A stretch of 64,000 nucleotides of DNA from Sphingomonas sp. M1-B02 (GCF_026167525.1 NZ_CP110679.1:3025501-3089500); one strand, 5' to 3'; counted from the first letter of the stretch, positions 55,342 through 64,000 are shown. Made by a program: numbers and translations. The notes: generated from the sequence alone by a model not told the origin.

Positions 55342-55581
55342 ATGTCCGATTCGATTTCCGCCGAGCAATTGCGCCTGTTCATCGAGCGCATCGAGCGGCT
55401 CGAGGAAGAGAAAAAGGGCATCGCCGACGACGTCAAGGACGTCTATTCGGAAGCCAAGTCGACCGGCTTCGACACCAAGACGATGCGCGCGATCGTGCGG
55501 CTGCGTAAGATGGAAAAGCATCACCGCGACGAGGCCGACGCCTTGCTCGAAACCTATCGCAACGCCCTCGGTCTGCACTGA
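55342..55581 (+). CDS. gapR: GapR-type nucleoid-associated protein (DUF2312)
   Basis: GapR binds overtwisted DNA ahead of replication and transcription forks and helps topoisomerases in Caulobacter. The 79-residue protein begins [20 protein letters not shown] with the long helix. It continues with basic and coiled segments ([40 protein letters not shown]). AGGAGCC precedes the ATG. It starts a plus-strand group with YbjQ and YebC, 20-30 bases apart. Assignment rests on strong family similarity. Confidence 0.92.
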   Translation: MSDSISAEQLRLFIERIERLEEEKKGIADDVKDVYSEAKSTGFDTKTMRAIVRLRKMEKHHRDEADALLETYRNALGLH

Positions 55582-55600
55582 GGCATAAGGGGAAACGCCG

Positions 55601-55927
55601 ATGATCCTGACGACGACGAGCGCGGTCGATGGCCGCCAGGTGACCCGCTATCATGGCGTGGTCTCTTCCGAAGTGATCATCGGCGCCAACGTGTTTCGCG
55701 ACCTCTTCGCCGGCATTCGCGACATCGTCGGCGGGCGTTCGGCCAGCTATGAGCGCCCGCTCAAGCAGGCGCGCAAGACCGCGCTCGACGAGCTCGCCGC
55801 CGAGGCGCAGGATCTGGGCGCGAACGGCGTGATCGGCATCGATTTCGACTATGAAGTGATCGGCAAGAGCGGCTCGATGCTGATGGTTTCGGCGTCGGGC
55901 ACGGCAGTTACCATCAGCGGCGTCTAA
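55601..55927 (+). CDS. YbjQ/UPF0145 heavy-metal-binding domain protein
   Basis: The 108-residue protein of the YbjQ family begins [23 protein letters not shown] and has the helical region [39 protein letters not shown] (in parts). YbjQ proteins form decamers. They are annotated heavy-metal-binding, but no Cys site is visible here and the role is unknown. AAGGGGAAA is the RBS. It is 20 bases after gapR, 24 before yebC. Confidence 0.85.
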   Translation: MILTTTSAVDGRQVTRYHGVVSSEVIIGANVFRDLFAGIRDIVGGRSASYERPLKQARKTALDELAAEAQDLGANGVIGIDFDYEVIGKSGSMLMVSASGTAVTISGV

Positions 55928-55951
55928 AGACCGCGTACCGGACAGGATTCC

Positions 55952-56695
55952 ATGGCAGGCCATTCCAAATTCAAGAATATCATGCACCGCAAGGGCGCAC
56001 AGGATAAGAAGCGCTCGGGTGCCTTCTCCAAGCTCAGCCGCGAAATCACCGTCGCGGCCAAGATGGGCATGCCCGATCCGGACATGAACCCGCGGCTGCG
56101 CGCGGCGGTCAACGCCGCCAAGGCGCAGTCGATGCCCAAGGACAATATCGCCCGCGCGATCGACAAGGCGAGCCGCGGCGATGCCGAGAATTACGAGGAA
56201 ATCCGCTATGAGGGCTTCGGCCCCGGCGGCGTCTCGCTGATCATCGAAACGCTCACCGACAATCGCAACCGCACCGTCACCAATGTCCGCACCGGCATGG
56301 GCAAGAATGGCGGCAATCTCGGCGCGCCGGGCTCGGTCAGCCACGGCTTCGATCGCGTCGGGCTGATCAGCTATCCGGCCAAAGCGGGCGACGCCGACAA
56401 GGTCTTCGAAGCCGCGCTCGAGGCGGGTGCGGAGGACGTGACCTCGTCCGAGGACGGCCACGAAATCTGGACCGCGGTCGGCGATCTTCACGAAGTCGCC
56501 AAGGCGCTCGAGCCGGTGCTCGGCGAAGCCGAAGGCGCGAAGCTCGCCTGGAAGCCCCAGACGATGGTGACGATCGACGAAGGCGACGCCGCGACCCTCC
56601 TCAAGCTGCTCGACGTGCTGGACGACGATGACGACGTGCAGACCGTGTGGGGCAATTACGAGATCCCCGACGAAGTGATGGAGAAATTGGGTTGA
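55952..56695 (+). CDS. yebC: YebC/PmpR family protein (TACO1-like)
   Basis: The 247-residue protein begins with the family signature [20 protein letters not shown], then three domains including [19 protein letters not shown] and [15 protein letters not shown]. YebC/TACO1 is a translation factor easing ribosome stalling at proline runs; older annotation calls it a transcription regulator. The gene just precedes ruvC, as in many bacteria, but a palindromic repeat lies between. AGGA is the RBS. Confidence 0.95.
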   Translation: MAGHSKFKNIMHRKGAQDKKRSGAFSKLSREITVAAKMGMPDPDMNPRLRAAVNAAKAQSMPKDNIARAIDKASRGDAENYEEIRYEGFGPGGVSLIIETLTDNRNRTVTNVRTGMGKNGGNLGAPGSVSHGFDRVGLISYPAKAGDADKVFEAALEAGAEDVTSSEDGHEIWTAVGDLHEVAKALEPVLGEAEGAKLAWKPQTMVTIDEGDAATLLKLLDVLDDDDDVQTVWGNYEIPDEVMEKLG

Positions 56696-56701
56696 TCCAC
56701 G

Positions 56702-56831
56702 CTCCCTCTCCCGTTGGGAGAGGGAAGGGGCCCGCTCGCGCAGCGAGTGGGAAGGGTGAGGGCAGCACCCTTACTTCTGCCCTCACCCTTCCGGCGCTGC
56801 GCGCCTCCCTCCCTCTCCCAATGGGAGAGGG
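56702..56831. repeat. Nested palindromic repeat between yebC and ruvC
   Basis: CTCCCTCTCCCGTTGGGAGA and the terminal CTCCCTCTCCCAATGGGAGA are small hairpins at each end. They surround an inner pair GGGTGAGGGCAG/CTGCCCTCACCC. The 3' end (GGGAGAGGGAATTTG) merges into the RBS of ruvC. Confidence 0.8.
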
Positions 56832-56834
56832 AAT

Positions 56835-57320
56835 TTGATCCTGCTCGGCCTCGATCCCGGCCTCGGCACTACCGGCTGGGGGCTGATCCGCGCCGAGGGC
56901 AACCGCCTCAGCCACATCGCCAACGGCCGCCTCAAGACCGATTCCGCCGCCCCCCTTCCGCGGCGGCTCGCCCATCTCGACGCCATGCTCACCGCATTGA
57001 TCGCCGATCACGCCCCCCAGGCCGCGGCGTGCGAGGAAGTGTTCGTCAACGCCAATCCGCAATCGACCCTCAAGCTCGGCCAGGCCCGCGGCGTGGTGCT
57101 CTGCGCCGCGGCCCGCGCCGGGCTCGAGGTCGGCGAATACAGCCCGACCTTGGTCAAGAAAGCCGTGGTCGGCACCGGCCGGGCCGAAAAGGCCCAGGTC
57201 CATGCCATGGTCGCGCGGCTGCTGCCGGGCCTGAAGATCGACGGGCCCGACGCCGCCGACGCACTGGCGGTGGCGATCTGCCACGCCCACCATCTCGCCA
57301 GCGCGCGTCGCATTCCCTGA
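56835..57320 (+). CDS. ruvC: Crossover junction endonuclease RuvC
   Basis: RuvC resolves Holliday junctions. The 161-residue protein has Asp7 in [12 protein letters not shown], Glu in ACEEVFVN and the C-terminal Asp pair in [18 protein letters not shown], all expected catalytic acids. The TTG start is set by GAGAGGGAA, which belongs to the end of the upstream repeat. ruvA follows after 150 bases (57321-57470), which show nothing recognisable. Confidence 0.97.
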   Translation: MILLGLDPGLGTTGWGLIRAEGNRLSHIANGRLKTDSAAPLPRRLAHLDAMLTALIADHAPQAAACEEVFVNANPQSTLKLGQARGVVLCAAARAGLEVGEYSPTLVKKAVVGTGRAEKAQVHAMVARLLPGLKIDGPDAADALAVAICHAHHLASARRIP

Positions 57321-57470
57321 TTTCGCTTTCCTACAGCGCCATGTTCCGCTTATGTCCCGTCGCATGACTGCGGGCGCCCTTCTCCTCTCGATAACCGCAT
57401 CCCCGGCCCGGACGCGCCCGCGCACGCGAGATGGTGGTACTTTTGTGACTTTCCGCACGGCGATGCGGCG

Positions 57471-58064
57471 ATGATCGCGCACCTCAAGGGCCGCCTCGCC
57501 GCCACCGGCGCCGATCATGCGGTGATCGACGTAAACGGCGTCGGCTATCTGGTCGGCGCCTCGGCGCGGACGCTCGACGCGCTGGGCGCGATCGACAATC
57601 TGGTGACGATCCATACCGAGATGCTGGTCAGCGAGGATTCGATCCGCCTGATGGGCTTCGCCTCGGCCAGCGAGCGCGACTGGTTCCGGCTGCTGACCTC
57701 GGTCCAGGGCGTGGGCGCCAAGGTCGCGCTGGCAATCCTGTCGATCCTCTCGCCCGAGGAAGCACAGACCGCCGTCGCCCGCGCCGACGCGGCGATGATC
57801 TCGCGGGCCAATGGCGTGGGGCCTAAGCTCGCGCAGCGCATCGTCAACGAGCTCAAGGACAAGGCCGGCGGGGCGGCGTTCGGCAGCGCGGGGTTCGCGG
57901 CGGTGGCGCCGGGCGCGGCGGCGGATGCGGTATCGGCGCTGCTCAATCTCGGGTTCAAGCCCGCCGAGGCGAGCAGCGCAGTCGCGGCCGCCAATGACGA
58001 ACTGGGCGCGGGGGCGACGCTTGATGCCCTGGTGCGCCTGGCCTTGCGAAAGGCGTCGAAATGA
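57471..58064 (+). CDS. ruvA: Holliday junction branch migration protein RuvA
   Basis: RuvA holds the junction and loads RuvB. The 197-residue protein has an OB-fold domain I ([26 protein letters not shown]), two HhH motifs ([18 protein letters not shown] and [18 protein letters not shown]) and the C-terminal RuvB-binding domain III ([23 protein letters not shown]). Full length. A lower-GC membrane gene sits between it and ruvB. Confidence 0.97.
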   Translation: MIAHLKGRLAATGADHAVIDVNGVGYLVGASARTLDALGAIDNLVTIHTEMLVSEDSIRLMGFASASERDWFRLLTSVQGVGAKVALAILSILSPEEAQTAVARADAAMISRANGVGPKLAQRIVNELKDKAGGAAFGSAGFAAVAPGAAADAVSALLNLGFKPAEASSAVAAANDELGAGATLDALVRLALRKASK

Positions 58065-58119
58065 CCGGCCGCCGTCATTCCCGCGGATGCGGCGGTGTCG
58101 GAGACGGGAGGCGATCAAA

Positions 58120-58521
58120 ATGATCTGTGCCAATCGCGATCGGAAGGCTCGCATCGGCGCGAAGTTCATGCTCGCCATATGGGCCCTTATGGTCTCGGTT
58201 GGGTTTGTCGCCTTAGGTGATGTTGCGATGTCGGAATTGCCGACCCTAGTTTTGGCTATCGGGCTGCTTTCGATCCCGGTGGGGATAGCACTCGCAGCTG
58301 GCGTGCTGGCGCGCGGCCCCGCACTCACCGTACTTTCGGGCGGCTTCGCAGCCACGACGGCCGTATTGGCGATATGGCTTCTATGGGAAGCTTTCACTTC
58401 GACGAGTTCAACGGCACCGATTGCGTTCGTTTTTTACCCAGTCGTGGAAGTCGCCGTGCTTTGCCCGGTCCTGCTAGCCGGCGCTTTGATAGATCTGCTG
58501 TTGCGGCGATCCGCGCCATGA
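58120..58521 (+). CDS. Four-helix membrane protein inserted between ruvA and ruvB
   Basis: I do not recognise the family. The 133-residue protein starts [18 protein letters not shown] and has about four hydrophobic helices ([77 protein letters not shown]). GGGAGG lies 8 bases before ATG 58120. Sampled 60-base rows here have 48-52% GC against 73% in ruvA. Its stop overlaps ruvB by 4 bases (ATGA). Perhaps a local acquisition; the function is unknown. Confidence 0.65.
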   Translation: MICANRDRKARIGAKFMLAIWALMVSVGFVALGDVAMSELPTLVLAIGLLSIPVGIALAAGVLARGPALTVLSGGFAATTAVLAIWLLWEAFTSTSSTAPIAFVFYPVVEVAVLCPVLLAGALIDLLLRRSAP

Positions 58522-59540
58522 CCGACGCCGATCGCATCCTCGCCCCGGCACGCACGCCCGAGGACATCGACGCAGCGCTGCGCCCCAAGCATCTCGACGA
58601 ATTCGTCGGCCAGAAGGCCGCGCGCGAGAATCTGCGCGTGTTCATCCAGGCCGCCAAGTCGCGCGGCGAGGCGCTCGACCATGTCCTGTTCTTCGGGCCC
58701 CCCGGCCTCGGCAAGACCACGCTCGCCCAGATCGTCGCGCGCGAAATGGGGGTGGGCTTTCGCGCCACGTCGGGCCCGGTGATCGCCAAGTCGGGCGATC
58801 TCGCGGCGCTGCTCACCAATCTCGAGGATGGCGACGTCCTCTTCATCGACGAGATCCACCGCCTCGCCCCCGCGGTCGAGGAAGTCCTCTACCCGGCGAT
58901 GGAAGACCGCGCGCTCGATCTGATGATCGGCGAAGGCCCCTCCGCCCGCTCGGTGCGGATCGACTTGCCGCGCTTCACCCTCGTCGGCGCCACCACCCGA
59001 CAGGGCCTGCTCACCCAGCCGCTGCGCGATCGATTCGGCATCCCGATCCGGCTGCAATTCTACACGGTCGAAGAGCTGGAGCGCGTCGTCACCCGCGCCG
59101 CGGCATTGCTCGATCTGCACATCGCCCCCGACGGCGCGCATGAGATCGCCAGGCGCTCGCGCGGCACGCCCCGCATCGCCGGCCGGCTGCTGCGCCGGGT
59201 ACGCGATTTCGCCAATGTGCTGGGCGAGGCGACGGTCCATGCCAAGGCGGCGGATGCCGCGCTCACTCGCCTCGAAGTCGACGCGCTCGGGCTCGATACG
59301 ATGGATCGCCGCTATCTGATGATGATCGCCGATATCTACAAAGGCGGCCCGGTCGGGGTCGAGACGCTCGCCGCGGGGCTTTCGGAGCCGCGCGACACGA
59401 TCGAGGAAGTGATCGAACCCTATCTGATCCAGATCGGCATGATCGCCCGGACGGCGCGCGGGCGCTGCCTCAACGCCGCCGGCTGGAAGCATCTCGGCCT
59501 CAACCCTCCGCCCACCGCGCAGGAAGGGCTGTTCGACTGA
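58518..59540 (+). CDS. ruvB: Holliday junction ATP-dependent helicase RuvB
   Basis: RuvB drives branch migration. The 340-residue AAA+ protein has [11 protein letters not shown], Walker [12 protein letters not shown], Walker [13 protein letters not shown], sensor I GATTRQG, an arginine finger region PLRDRFGI and the winged C-terminal domain ([22 protein letters not shown]). ATG 58518 overlaps the inserted gene's stop. It is followed by ybgC and the tol-pal cluster. Confidence 0.97.
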   Translation: MTDADRILAPARTPEDIDAALRPKHLDEFVGQKAARENLRVFIQAAKSRGEALDHVLFFGPPGLGKTTLAQIVAREMGVGFRATSGPVIAKSGDLAALLTNLEDGDVLFIDEIHRLAPAVEEVLYPAMEDRALDLMIGEGPSARSVRIDLPRFTLVGATTRQGLLTQPLRDRFGIPIRLQFYTVEELERVVTRAAALLDLHIAPDGAHEIARRSRGTPRIAGRLLRRVRDFANVLGEATVHAKAADAALTRLEVDALGLDTMDRRYLMMIADIYKGGPVGVETLAAGLSEPRDTIEEVIEPYLIQIGMIARTARGRCLNAAGWKHLGLNPPPTAQEGLFD

Positions 59541-59584
59541 GGGCGGGGGTTCCCCCTATGGGGGCGCTGGTTTAGGGCCGGGCG

Positions 59585-60031
59585 ATGCACGCTTTGCCCG
59601 CCCTCGGCCGCTTCGAAGGCCTCGAGCACTATTTCGGGCTGCGGGTCTATTTCGAGGATACCGACCTCACCGGCGTCGTCTATCACGCGAATTACCTGAG
59701 GTATCTCGAGCGCGCGCGATCGGATATGCTGCTGGCGGCGGGGATAGACCAGCGCGCCACGTTCGAGGGCGGGGGCGGGGCCTATGCGGTGCGGGATATC
59801 GCGATGCGCTATCGCGCGCCCGCGCGATTGAGCGATGAACTGGTCGTCGTCAGCCACCTGTCCGCGCTGCGGCCGGCGGCGGTGATCATTCAGCAACGAG
59901 TCATGCGCGGGACTCTTTTGTTGGCCGAAGCCGACGTCGAGGCGGTGTTCGTCTCGCCCACCGGGCGGCCGCGGCGCCAGCCGGCGCATTGGATGGCGGC
60001 ATTCGAACCGCTCGTATCGAAGGGAAACTGA
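59585..60031 (+). CDS. ybgC: Acyl-CoA thioesterase YbgC (Tol-Pal associated)
   Basis: The 148-residue hot-dog-fold thioesterase has the 4HBT signature RVYFEDTDLTGVVYHANYLRYLERARSDML (in parts), with the catalytic Asp in EDTD. In E. coli YbgC hydrolyses acyl-CoA and is encoded ahead of tolQ. The same order holds here; tolQ starts 7 bases after it. No strong RBS. Confidence 0.92.
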   Translation: MHALPALGRFEGLEHYFGLRVYFEDTDLTGVVYHANYLRYLERARSDMLLAAGIDQRATFEGGGGAYAVRDIAMRYRAPARLSDELVVVSHLSALRPAAVIIQQRVMRGTLLLAEADVEAVFVSPTGRPRRQPAHWMAAFEPLVSKGN

Positions 60032-60038
60032 AGGCCTC

Positions 60039-60725
60039 ATGGATCCGATTACCACCGCTGCGACCATCTCCCCGGTCCACCTGTTCCTGCAGGCCGATAT
60101 CGTCGTGAAGGCGGTGATGATCGGCCTGCTGCTGGCGAGCCTGTGGACCTGGGCGATCATCCTCAGCTTCGGGCTGAAGGTGGGATCGGTGCGCAAGGCG
60201 ATCGACACGTTCGAGGGCGAATATCGCGAAGCCGACGATATCGACGAATTCCACCGCCGCACTGCGAACCTCGATCAGCCGATCGCGCGCGTGTTCGGCG
60301 CGGGGGTCACCGAATGGCGCCGCTCGACCGCGGGCAAGTCGATCGATCGCGAAGGCACGCGTGAGCGCCTCGCCACCGCGATGGGCGCCACGATCGCGCA
60401 GGAAATCGATCGGCTGGCCGATCGGCTGAACTTCCTCGCCACCGTCGGCTCGGTCGCGCCCTTCGTCGGGCTGTTCGGCACCGTGTGGGGGATCATGCGA
60501 AGCTTCACCGCGATCGCAGCGGAGCAGAATTCGTCGCTCGCGGTGGTGGCGCCGGGTATCGCCGAAGCCCTGTTCGCCACCGCGATCGGCCTGTTCGCGG
60601 CGATCCCCGCGGTCATCGCCTATAATCGCTATTCGCACCGCGTGAACCGTGTAGAGGCGCGGCTCAACCGGTTCGCCGACGGCTTCCACGCGACGCTCAG
60701 CCGCCGGCTGGAGATGGAGGCGTGA
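60039..60725 (+). CDS. tolQ: Tol-Pal system proton channel subunit TolQ
   Basis: TolQ, with TolR, forms the inner-membrane proton motor that energises TolA. The 228-residue MotA/ExbB-type protein has one N-terminal helix (VKAVMIGLLLASLWTWAIIL) and a cytoplasmic loop. Two C-terminal helices with VGSVAPFVGLFGTVWGIMRSF and ALFATAIGLFAAIPAVIAYN follow. A palindromic repeat separates it from tolR. GAAGG is the RBS. Confidence 0.96.
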   Translation: MDPITTAATISPVHLFLQADIVVKAVMIGLLLASLWTWAIILSFGLKVGSVRKAIDTFEGEYREADDIDEFHRRTANLDQPIARVFGAGVTEWRRSTAGKSIDREGTRERLATAMGATIAQEIDRLADRLNFLATVGSVAPFVGLFGTVWGIMRSFTAIAAEQNSSLAVVAPGIAEALFATAIGLFAAIPAVIAYNRYSHRVNRVEARLNRFADGFHATLSRRLEMEA

Positions 60726-60739
60726 CGGACGCTTCTTCG

Positions 60740-60870
60740 ATCCTCCCCGGCACGGGGAGGGGGACCAGCCGCAGGCTGGTGGAGGGGGCTCTCCGCGAGC
60801 GAACCCTTCGTGGCGCGCCCCCTCCACCATTCGCTGCGCGAACGGTCCCCCTCCCCGTACCGGAGAGGAT
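60740..60870. repeat. Nested palindromic repeat between tolQ and tolR
   Basis: ATCCTCCCCGGCACGGGGAG at the left pairs imperfectly with CTCCCCGTACCGGAGAGGAT at the right end. Inside, GGTGGAGGGGGC pairs with GCCCCCTCCACC. The right end merges into GAGAGGATTTG, the RBS of tolR. It resembles the yebC-ruvC repeat in design. Confidence 0.8.
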
Positions 60871-60873
60871 TTG

Positions 60874-61311
60874 ATGGCGATGCACCTCCCCTCCAACAAG
60901 TCCCGCGGGCGCCGCGCGCCCATGGCGGAGATCAACGTCACCCCCCTGGTCGACGTGATGCTCGTCCTGCTGATCATCTTCATGGTCACCGCGCCGCTGA
61001 TGACCGCGGGTGTGCCCGTCAACCTGCCCGACAGCCGCGCCAAGGCGCTCGAGCAGGAGGAAAAGCCCATCCAGATATCGATCGACGAGAAAGGCCAGGT
61101 CTTCATCGATGACGAGCCCACCACCGATGCCGCGCTCCCCGCGCGGCTCGATGCGATCGCCCAGCAATTGGGCGACGATGCCAAGCCGCCGCAAATCTAT
61201 CTGCGCGGCGATCAGGGGCTCGGCTATGGCAAGGTCATGCAGGTGATGGGCGAGCTCAACCGCGCCGGGCTCAACCGCGTCTCGATGCTCACCGAGCCGA
61301 CGAGCAAATAG
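60874..61311 (+). CDS. tolR: Tol-Pal system protein TolR
   Basis: The 145-residue ExbD-type protein has a cytoplasmic basic tail (SNKSRGRRAPMAEINVTPLVD). Its single membrane helix (MLVLLIIFMVTAPL) carries the proton-relay Asp in TPLVDVM, and a periplasmic domain follows. ATG 60874 has GAGAGG 6 bases upstream, from the end of the repeat. tolA follows at once. Confidence 0.95.
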   Translation: MAMHLPSNKSRGRRAPMAEINVTPLVDVMLVLLIIFMVTAPLMTAGVPVNLPDSRAKALEQEEKPIQISIDEKGQVFIDDEPTTDAALPARLDAIAQQLGDDAKPPQIYLRGDQGLGYGKVMQVMGELNRAGLNRVSMLTEPTSK

Positions 61312-62236
61312 ATGGCGTTGTCGCGCTCCGAAGCCATTGCCCTCGGCGTCGCATCGGTCGGCCATATCCTGCTGTTCGGCTTCCTTTCGGCCGGCTTCGC
61401 GTCGCCCAATCCCGAGAAATTACGCAGCACGCCCATCGAAGTGACGCTGAGCGACGAGGTGGGCCTGGTGAGCGAGGCGCCGGTGCTCAGCGCCGAGTCT
61501 CCGGCCGCGCGCAAATCGCCGGTCGAAGCCCCGCTCGAGCCCGAGACGTCCCCGGAGCCGGAAGCGGCAGCCCCCGAAGCGCCGCCCGAGCCCGCGCCGC
61601 CGCCGCCGCGACCCACTCCGCCCCGGCCCGCGCCGCCAAGGCCCGCGCCCGCGCCGGTCGCGAAACCCGCGCCGTCCAAGCCGACTCGCCCGGCGCCGGC
61701 CGCCAAGCCTGCGCCGTCCCCGGCCCAGCCCGCCCGCAGCAAAGCCCGCGCCCGCCCGGCCGGCTCGCCCCGCGCCGGCCAAGGCCGCCCCCGCCAAGGC
61801 TGCGCCCGCGCGTCCCGCGACAGCGCGCGGCCCGGTAAAGCCCACCGGCCGGCTCAACGGGCTCGATCTCGGCATCAGCGATCGCGAGACCGCCAGCTCT
61901 TCGGTAACGCCCCCCGCCGCAGCCATCGGGCCGCAGGTGAAGGCGGCCCTGGGCGCCGAGATCATCCGCCAGATCCGCCCGCATTGGTCGCCGCCCAGCG
62001 GCGCCGATTCGGACAAGTTGCGCACCCGAGTGGTGGTAACACTCGGGCGTGACGGCGCGCTTGCCGGCGAGCCGCGCGTTACGCAGACGGGGGTTACCGC
62101 CAGCAACCGCGCCCAGGCCGAGCTGGCCCGCGAGCGCGCGATCCGCGCGGTGAAGCTCGCCGCGCCGTTCAAGCTGCCGGCGCAATTCTACGACGCATGG
62201 AAGACGATCGGTCCGACTTTGTACGAGGGTTTGTGA
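61312..62236 (+). pseudogene. tolA: TolA, apparently frameshifted near 61730 (may be a sequencing error)
   Basis: TolA spans the periplasm and links TolQR to Pal. The N-terminal frame begins MALSRSEAIALGVASVGHILLFGFLSAGF (one membrane helix), then Pro/Ala/Glu-rich repeats. After about 61730 this frame turns to Arg/Gly/Gln-rich nonsense and runs to 62052. The +1 frame from 61736 reads KPAPARPARPAPAKAAPAKA, then LNGLDLGISDRE, then a proper TolA C-terminal domain (IRQIRPHW ... DGALAGEPRVTQTG ... FYDAWKTIGPTLYEGL) ending at 62236. A two-base loss in CC(C) near 61730 would restore a single frame. The stop overlaps the tolB ATG. Confidence 0.8.
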
Positions 62237-63621
62237 TGATGAAGGCCAGGAATTTCGCACTCGCCGTCGCGCTGGCGATCGGGACCGCACCCGTTGCCTA
62301 CGCACAGGATATCCCGGCGGCGTCGCTCGGCACCGAGCAGCCCGAGGCGGGGCAGGATTCTGTCCTCAGCGTCGACGTGACCAACCAGGCGGCGCAGGAC
62401 CTGTTCCTCGCAATTCCGGCCATGCCCACCGCGCAGGTGGTCGCCACCGCCGCGGGTCCGACCGACGAGCTCGGCCGCAAGCTGGCGCAGGTGATCGAGG
62501 ATGATCTGCGCAACACCGGCCTGTTCAAGACGCTGGGCCCCGCCCAGGCGGGCGGCATCCAATATGGCGAAGTCAACGCGCCTACTTTCGGCACCTGGAG
62601 CGCGCGCTCGGCGCAGGCCCTGGTCCAGGGCTATGTCCGCGCCAACGGCAACGGCTCGCTGACCGTCGGCTGCTATCTCTACGACGTCGCGCTGCAGAGC
62701 GAGCTGGTCCGCCAGGGCTTCGTCGTCTCGCCCGGCGACTGGCGACGCGCCGCGCATAAATGCGCCGACGCGATCTACACAAGGCTGAGCGGCGAGGGCC
62801 CCTATTTCGACAGCCAGGTCGTCTATGTCGCCGAGCAGGGCCCGAAGGGCCGGCGTCGCAAGCAGATCGCGATCATGGACCAGGACGGCGCCAACCACCG
62901 CTTCCTGACCAACGGCCAGTCGATCGTGCTGACGCCGCGGCTGAGCCCGGCGCAGAATGCGATCGTCTATATGAGCTACGAGAATCGCCGGCCGTCGATC
63001 TACCTCTACGATCTGGGCGCCCGCCGCAGCCGGCTGCTCGTGTCGAACGTATCGCTCACCTTCGCCCCGCGCTTTTCGCCCGATGGCCGCTGGGTGCTCT
63101 TCTCGATGGCGGCAGCGGGGAATACCGACGTGTACCGGGTCGCATCCTCGGGCGGTACGCCGCAGCGGCTCACCAATTCGCCCGGCATCGATACCGGCGG
63201 CAGCTATTCGCCCGACGGCTCCAGGATCGTGTTCGAAAGCGATCGTGGCGGCACCCAGCAACTTTATGTGATGAATGCCGATGGCTCGAACCAGCGCCGG
63301 ATCAGCTTCGGCGGCGGGCGCTATGCCACCCCGGTGTGGAGCCCGCGCGGCGATGTGATCGCCTTCACCCGGATGGGCGGCGGCGCTTTCCGCGTCGGCG
63401 TGATGAGCCCGGCGGGCGGCGGCGAGCGGCTGCTGACCAACAGCTGGGGCGACGAGGGGCCGAGCTGGTCGCCAAACGGCCGCGTGCTGATGTTCTTCCG
63501 CTCGGCGCAGGGCTCGGGCAAGCCCGATCTCTGGTCGGTCGATCTCACCGGCGTGAACGCGCGCAAGATCCCGACCCCGCTGGACGGCTCCGACCCCAAT
63601 TGGGGACCCATTCGGCCCTGA
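62236..63621 (+). CDS. tolB: Tol-Pal system beta-propeller protein TolB
   Basis: The 461-residue periplasmic protein has a signal peptide (MMKARNFALAVALAIGTAPVAYAQ), the N-terminal domain with DLRNTGLFKTLG, and six propeller blades of the WD40-like PD40 type (LSPAQNAIVYMSYENRRPSIYLYDL, FSPDGRWVLFSM, YSPDGSRIVFESDRGGTQQLYVM, WSPRGDVIAFTR, WSPNGRVLMFFR, each in part). ATG 62236 or 62239 follows GAGGG. TolB links Pal and TolA. Pal follows after 63 bases. Confidence 0.96.
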   Translation: MMKARNFALAVALAIGTAPVAYAQDIPAASLGTEQPEAGQDSVLSVDVTNQAAQDLFLAIPAMPTAQVVATAAGPTDELGRKLAQVIEDDLRNTGLFKTLGPAQAGGIQYGEVNAPTFGTWSARSAQALVQGYVRANGNGSLTVGCYLYDVALQSELVRQGFVVSPGDWRRAAHKCADAIYTRLSGEGPYFDSQVVYVAEQGPKGRRRKQIAIMDQDGANHRFLTNGQSIVLTPRLSPAQNAIVYMSYENRRPSIYLYDLGARRSRLLVSNVSLTFAPRFSPDGRWVLFSMAAAGNTDVYRVASSGGTPQRLTNSPGIDTGGSYSPDGSRIVFESDRGGTQQLYVMNADGSNQRRISFGGGRYATPVWSPRGDVIAFTRMGGGAFRVGVMSPAGGGERLLTNSWGDEGPSWSPNGRVLMFFRSAQGSGKPDLWSVDLTGVNARKIPTPLDGSDPNWGPIRP

Positions 63622-63684
63622 ACCGTTACCTGTTCATGCAAACGTCGCTTCGAAGCGGCAGATTTCGACAAAAGGAGAAGAACG

Positions 63685-64000
63685 ATGGCCAAGATCATGA
63701 CCAGCCTGGTGCTGGGTGCAGCGCTGATCGCCACCGCCGGCTGCGCCAAGAAGCGCCCGCCCGAACTGCCGCCGACGCCGAGCGAGCAGGGCCCGGGCAC
63801 CGGTAGCGACATGAACAACAGCGACAGCGAGGCCGGACCGCTCAACGCCCAGTTCAAGCGCGCGGTGATGAGCGACACCGTGTTGTTCGACCTCGACCAG
63901 TACGACATCGATCCCGAGGCGCGCGCGATCCTCGACAGTCAGGCGACCTGGCTGGTCTCCCGCCCTGAAGCGCGGATCACGATCGAGGGCCACGCCGATG
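63685..64000 (+). CDS. pal: Peptidoglycan-associated lipoprotein Pal (5' part)
   Basis: The first 105 codons are present; the gene runs off the right edge. The lipoprotein leader MAKIMTSLVLGAALIATAGC has the lipobox ATAGC. A Pro/Ser/Gly-rich linker and the start of the OmpA-like domain (DTVLFDLDQYDIDPEARAILDSQATWL, ARITIEGHAD) follow. AAAGGAGAAG is the RBS. Pal anchors the outer membrane to peptidoglycan and completes the tol operon. Confidence 0.95.
   Translation, partial: MAKIMTSLVLGAALIATAGCAKKRPPELPPTPSEQGPGTGSDMNNSDSEAGPLNAQFKRAVMSDTVLFDLDQYDIDPEARAILDSQATWLVSRPEARITIEGHAD

Noticed and set aside
57321..57470. Possible small gene between ruvC and ruvA
   Set aside because: No open frame with an RBS and no recognisable motif; it reads as intergenic DNA.
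1..64000. Prophage, integron, transposase, toxin-antitoxin, CRISPR or biosynthetic cluster
   Set aside because: No integrase, transposase, cas, terminase, NRPS/PKS or toxin gene was seen; genes are core-type throughout.

Overview
The window is a chromosomal stretch of a high-GC alphaproteobacterium, most likely a Sphingomonas-type member of the Sphingomonadaceae. This is inferred from protein families and gene order (GapR/DUF2312, DUF2093, DUF1244, DUF1206, a MidA-GNAT-PgeF run, tol-pal, a large TonB-dependent receptor, type-B L36), not from a marker gene such as 16S rRNA. Nearly all of it is ordinary, densely packed core genome. No tRNA, rRNA, insertion sequence, prophage, integrase or CRISPR array was seen. 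No gene-free stretch exceeds about 300 bases; the longest is about 260 bases, before the TonB receptor.

Region by region. 1-4.4 kb: an aminotransferase fragment, PHB synthase PhaC, a phasin with TGC-rich operator-like repeats, ClpS and a Crp/Fnr regulator. 4.4-10.9 kb: MurA, a secreted S41 peptidase, a secreted GH9 glycosidase and a haem-oxygenase-like diiron protein. 11-19.8 kb: a cystathionine gamma-synthase family enzyme, then minus-strand PgeF-GNAT-MidA-Lgt, then plus-strand molybdopterin oxidoreductase-ferrochelatase-PhaB. 20-25.3 kb: a phytase-like protein, L28, small membrane proteins, TadA, an OmpA lipoprotein, an HlyC/CorC protein and a membrane HhH protein. 25.3-33 kb: a VWA protein, a GH43 glycosidase with an esterase, PurD/XseA, DUF2093 and an M23 endopeptidase. 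33-37.3 kb: a TonB-dependent receptor and a 2OG-Fe(II) oxygenase. 37.3-45.9 kb: ClpB, M28 and M16 peptidases, and DUF1206. 45.9-52.4 kb: PurK/PurE, GpmA, an overlapping DUF4136-M14-GNAT run, L36 and a HAD phosphatase. 52.5-56.7 kb: pyruvate kinase, DUF1244, an SGNH hydrolase, GapR, YbjQ and YebC. 56.8-64 kb: ruvC-ruvA-(inserted membrane gene)-ruvB, then ybgC-tolQ-tolR-tolA-tolB-pal, cut off at the window end.

How the parts connect. PhaC, phasin and PhaB give most of a poly(3-hydroxybutyrate) cycle, but they are scattered and the beta-ketothiolase is not here. The GH9 gene and the GH43/esterase pair, 17 kb apart, share an identical GTTAGCGCTAAC palindrome. It resembles the LacI-family xylose/xylan operator of Caulobacter and Xanthomonas and suggests one plant-polysaccharide regulon. 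Ruv and Tol-Pal follow the usual proteobacterial order.

The points most worth checking are the shared GTTAGCGCTAAC operator, an apparent frameshift in tolA, a DUF1206 gene with no ATG/GTG/TTG start, a lower-GC membrane gene between ruvA and ruvB, and two palindromic repeats whose ends form the ribosome-binding sites of ruvC and tolR. I found no clear novel multi-gene defence or biosynthetic system.
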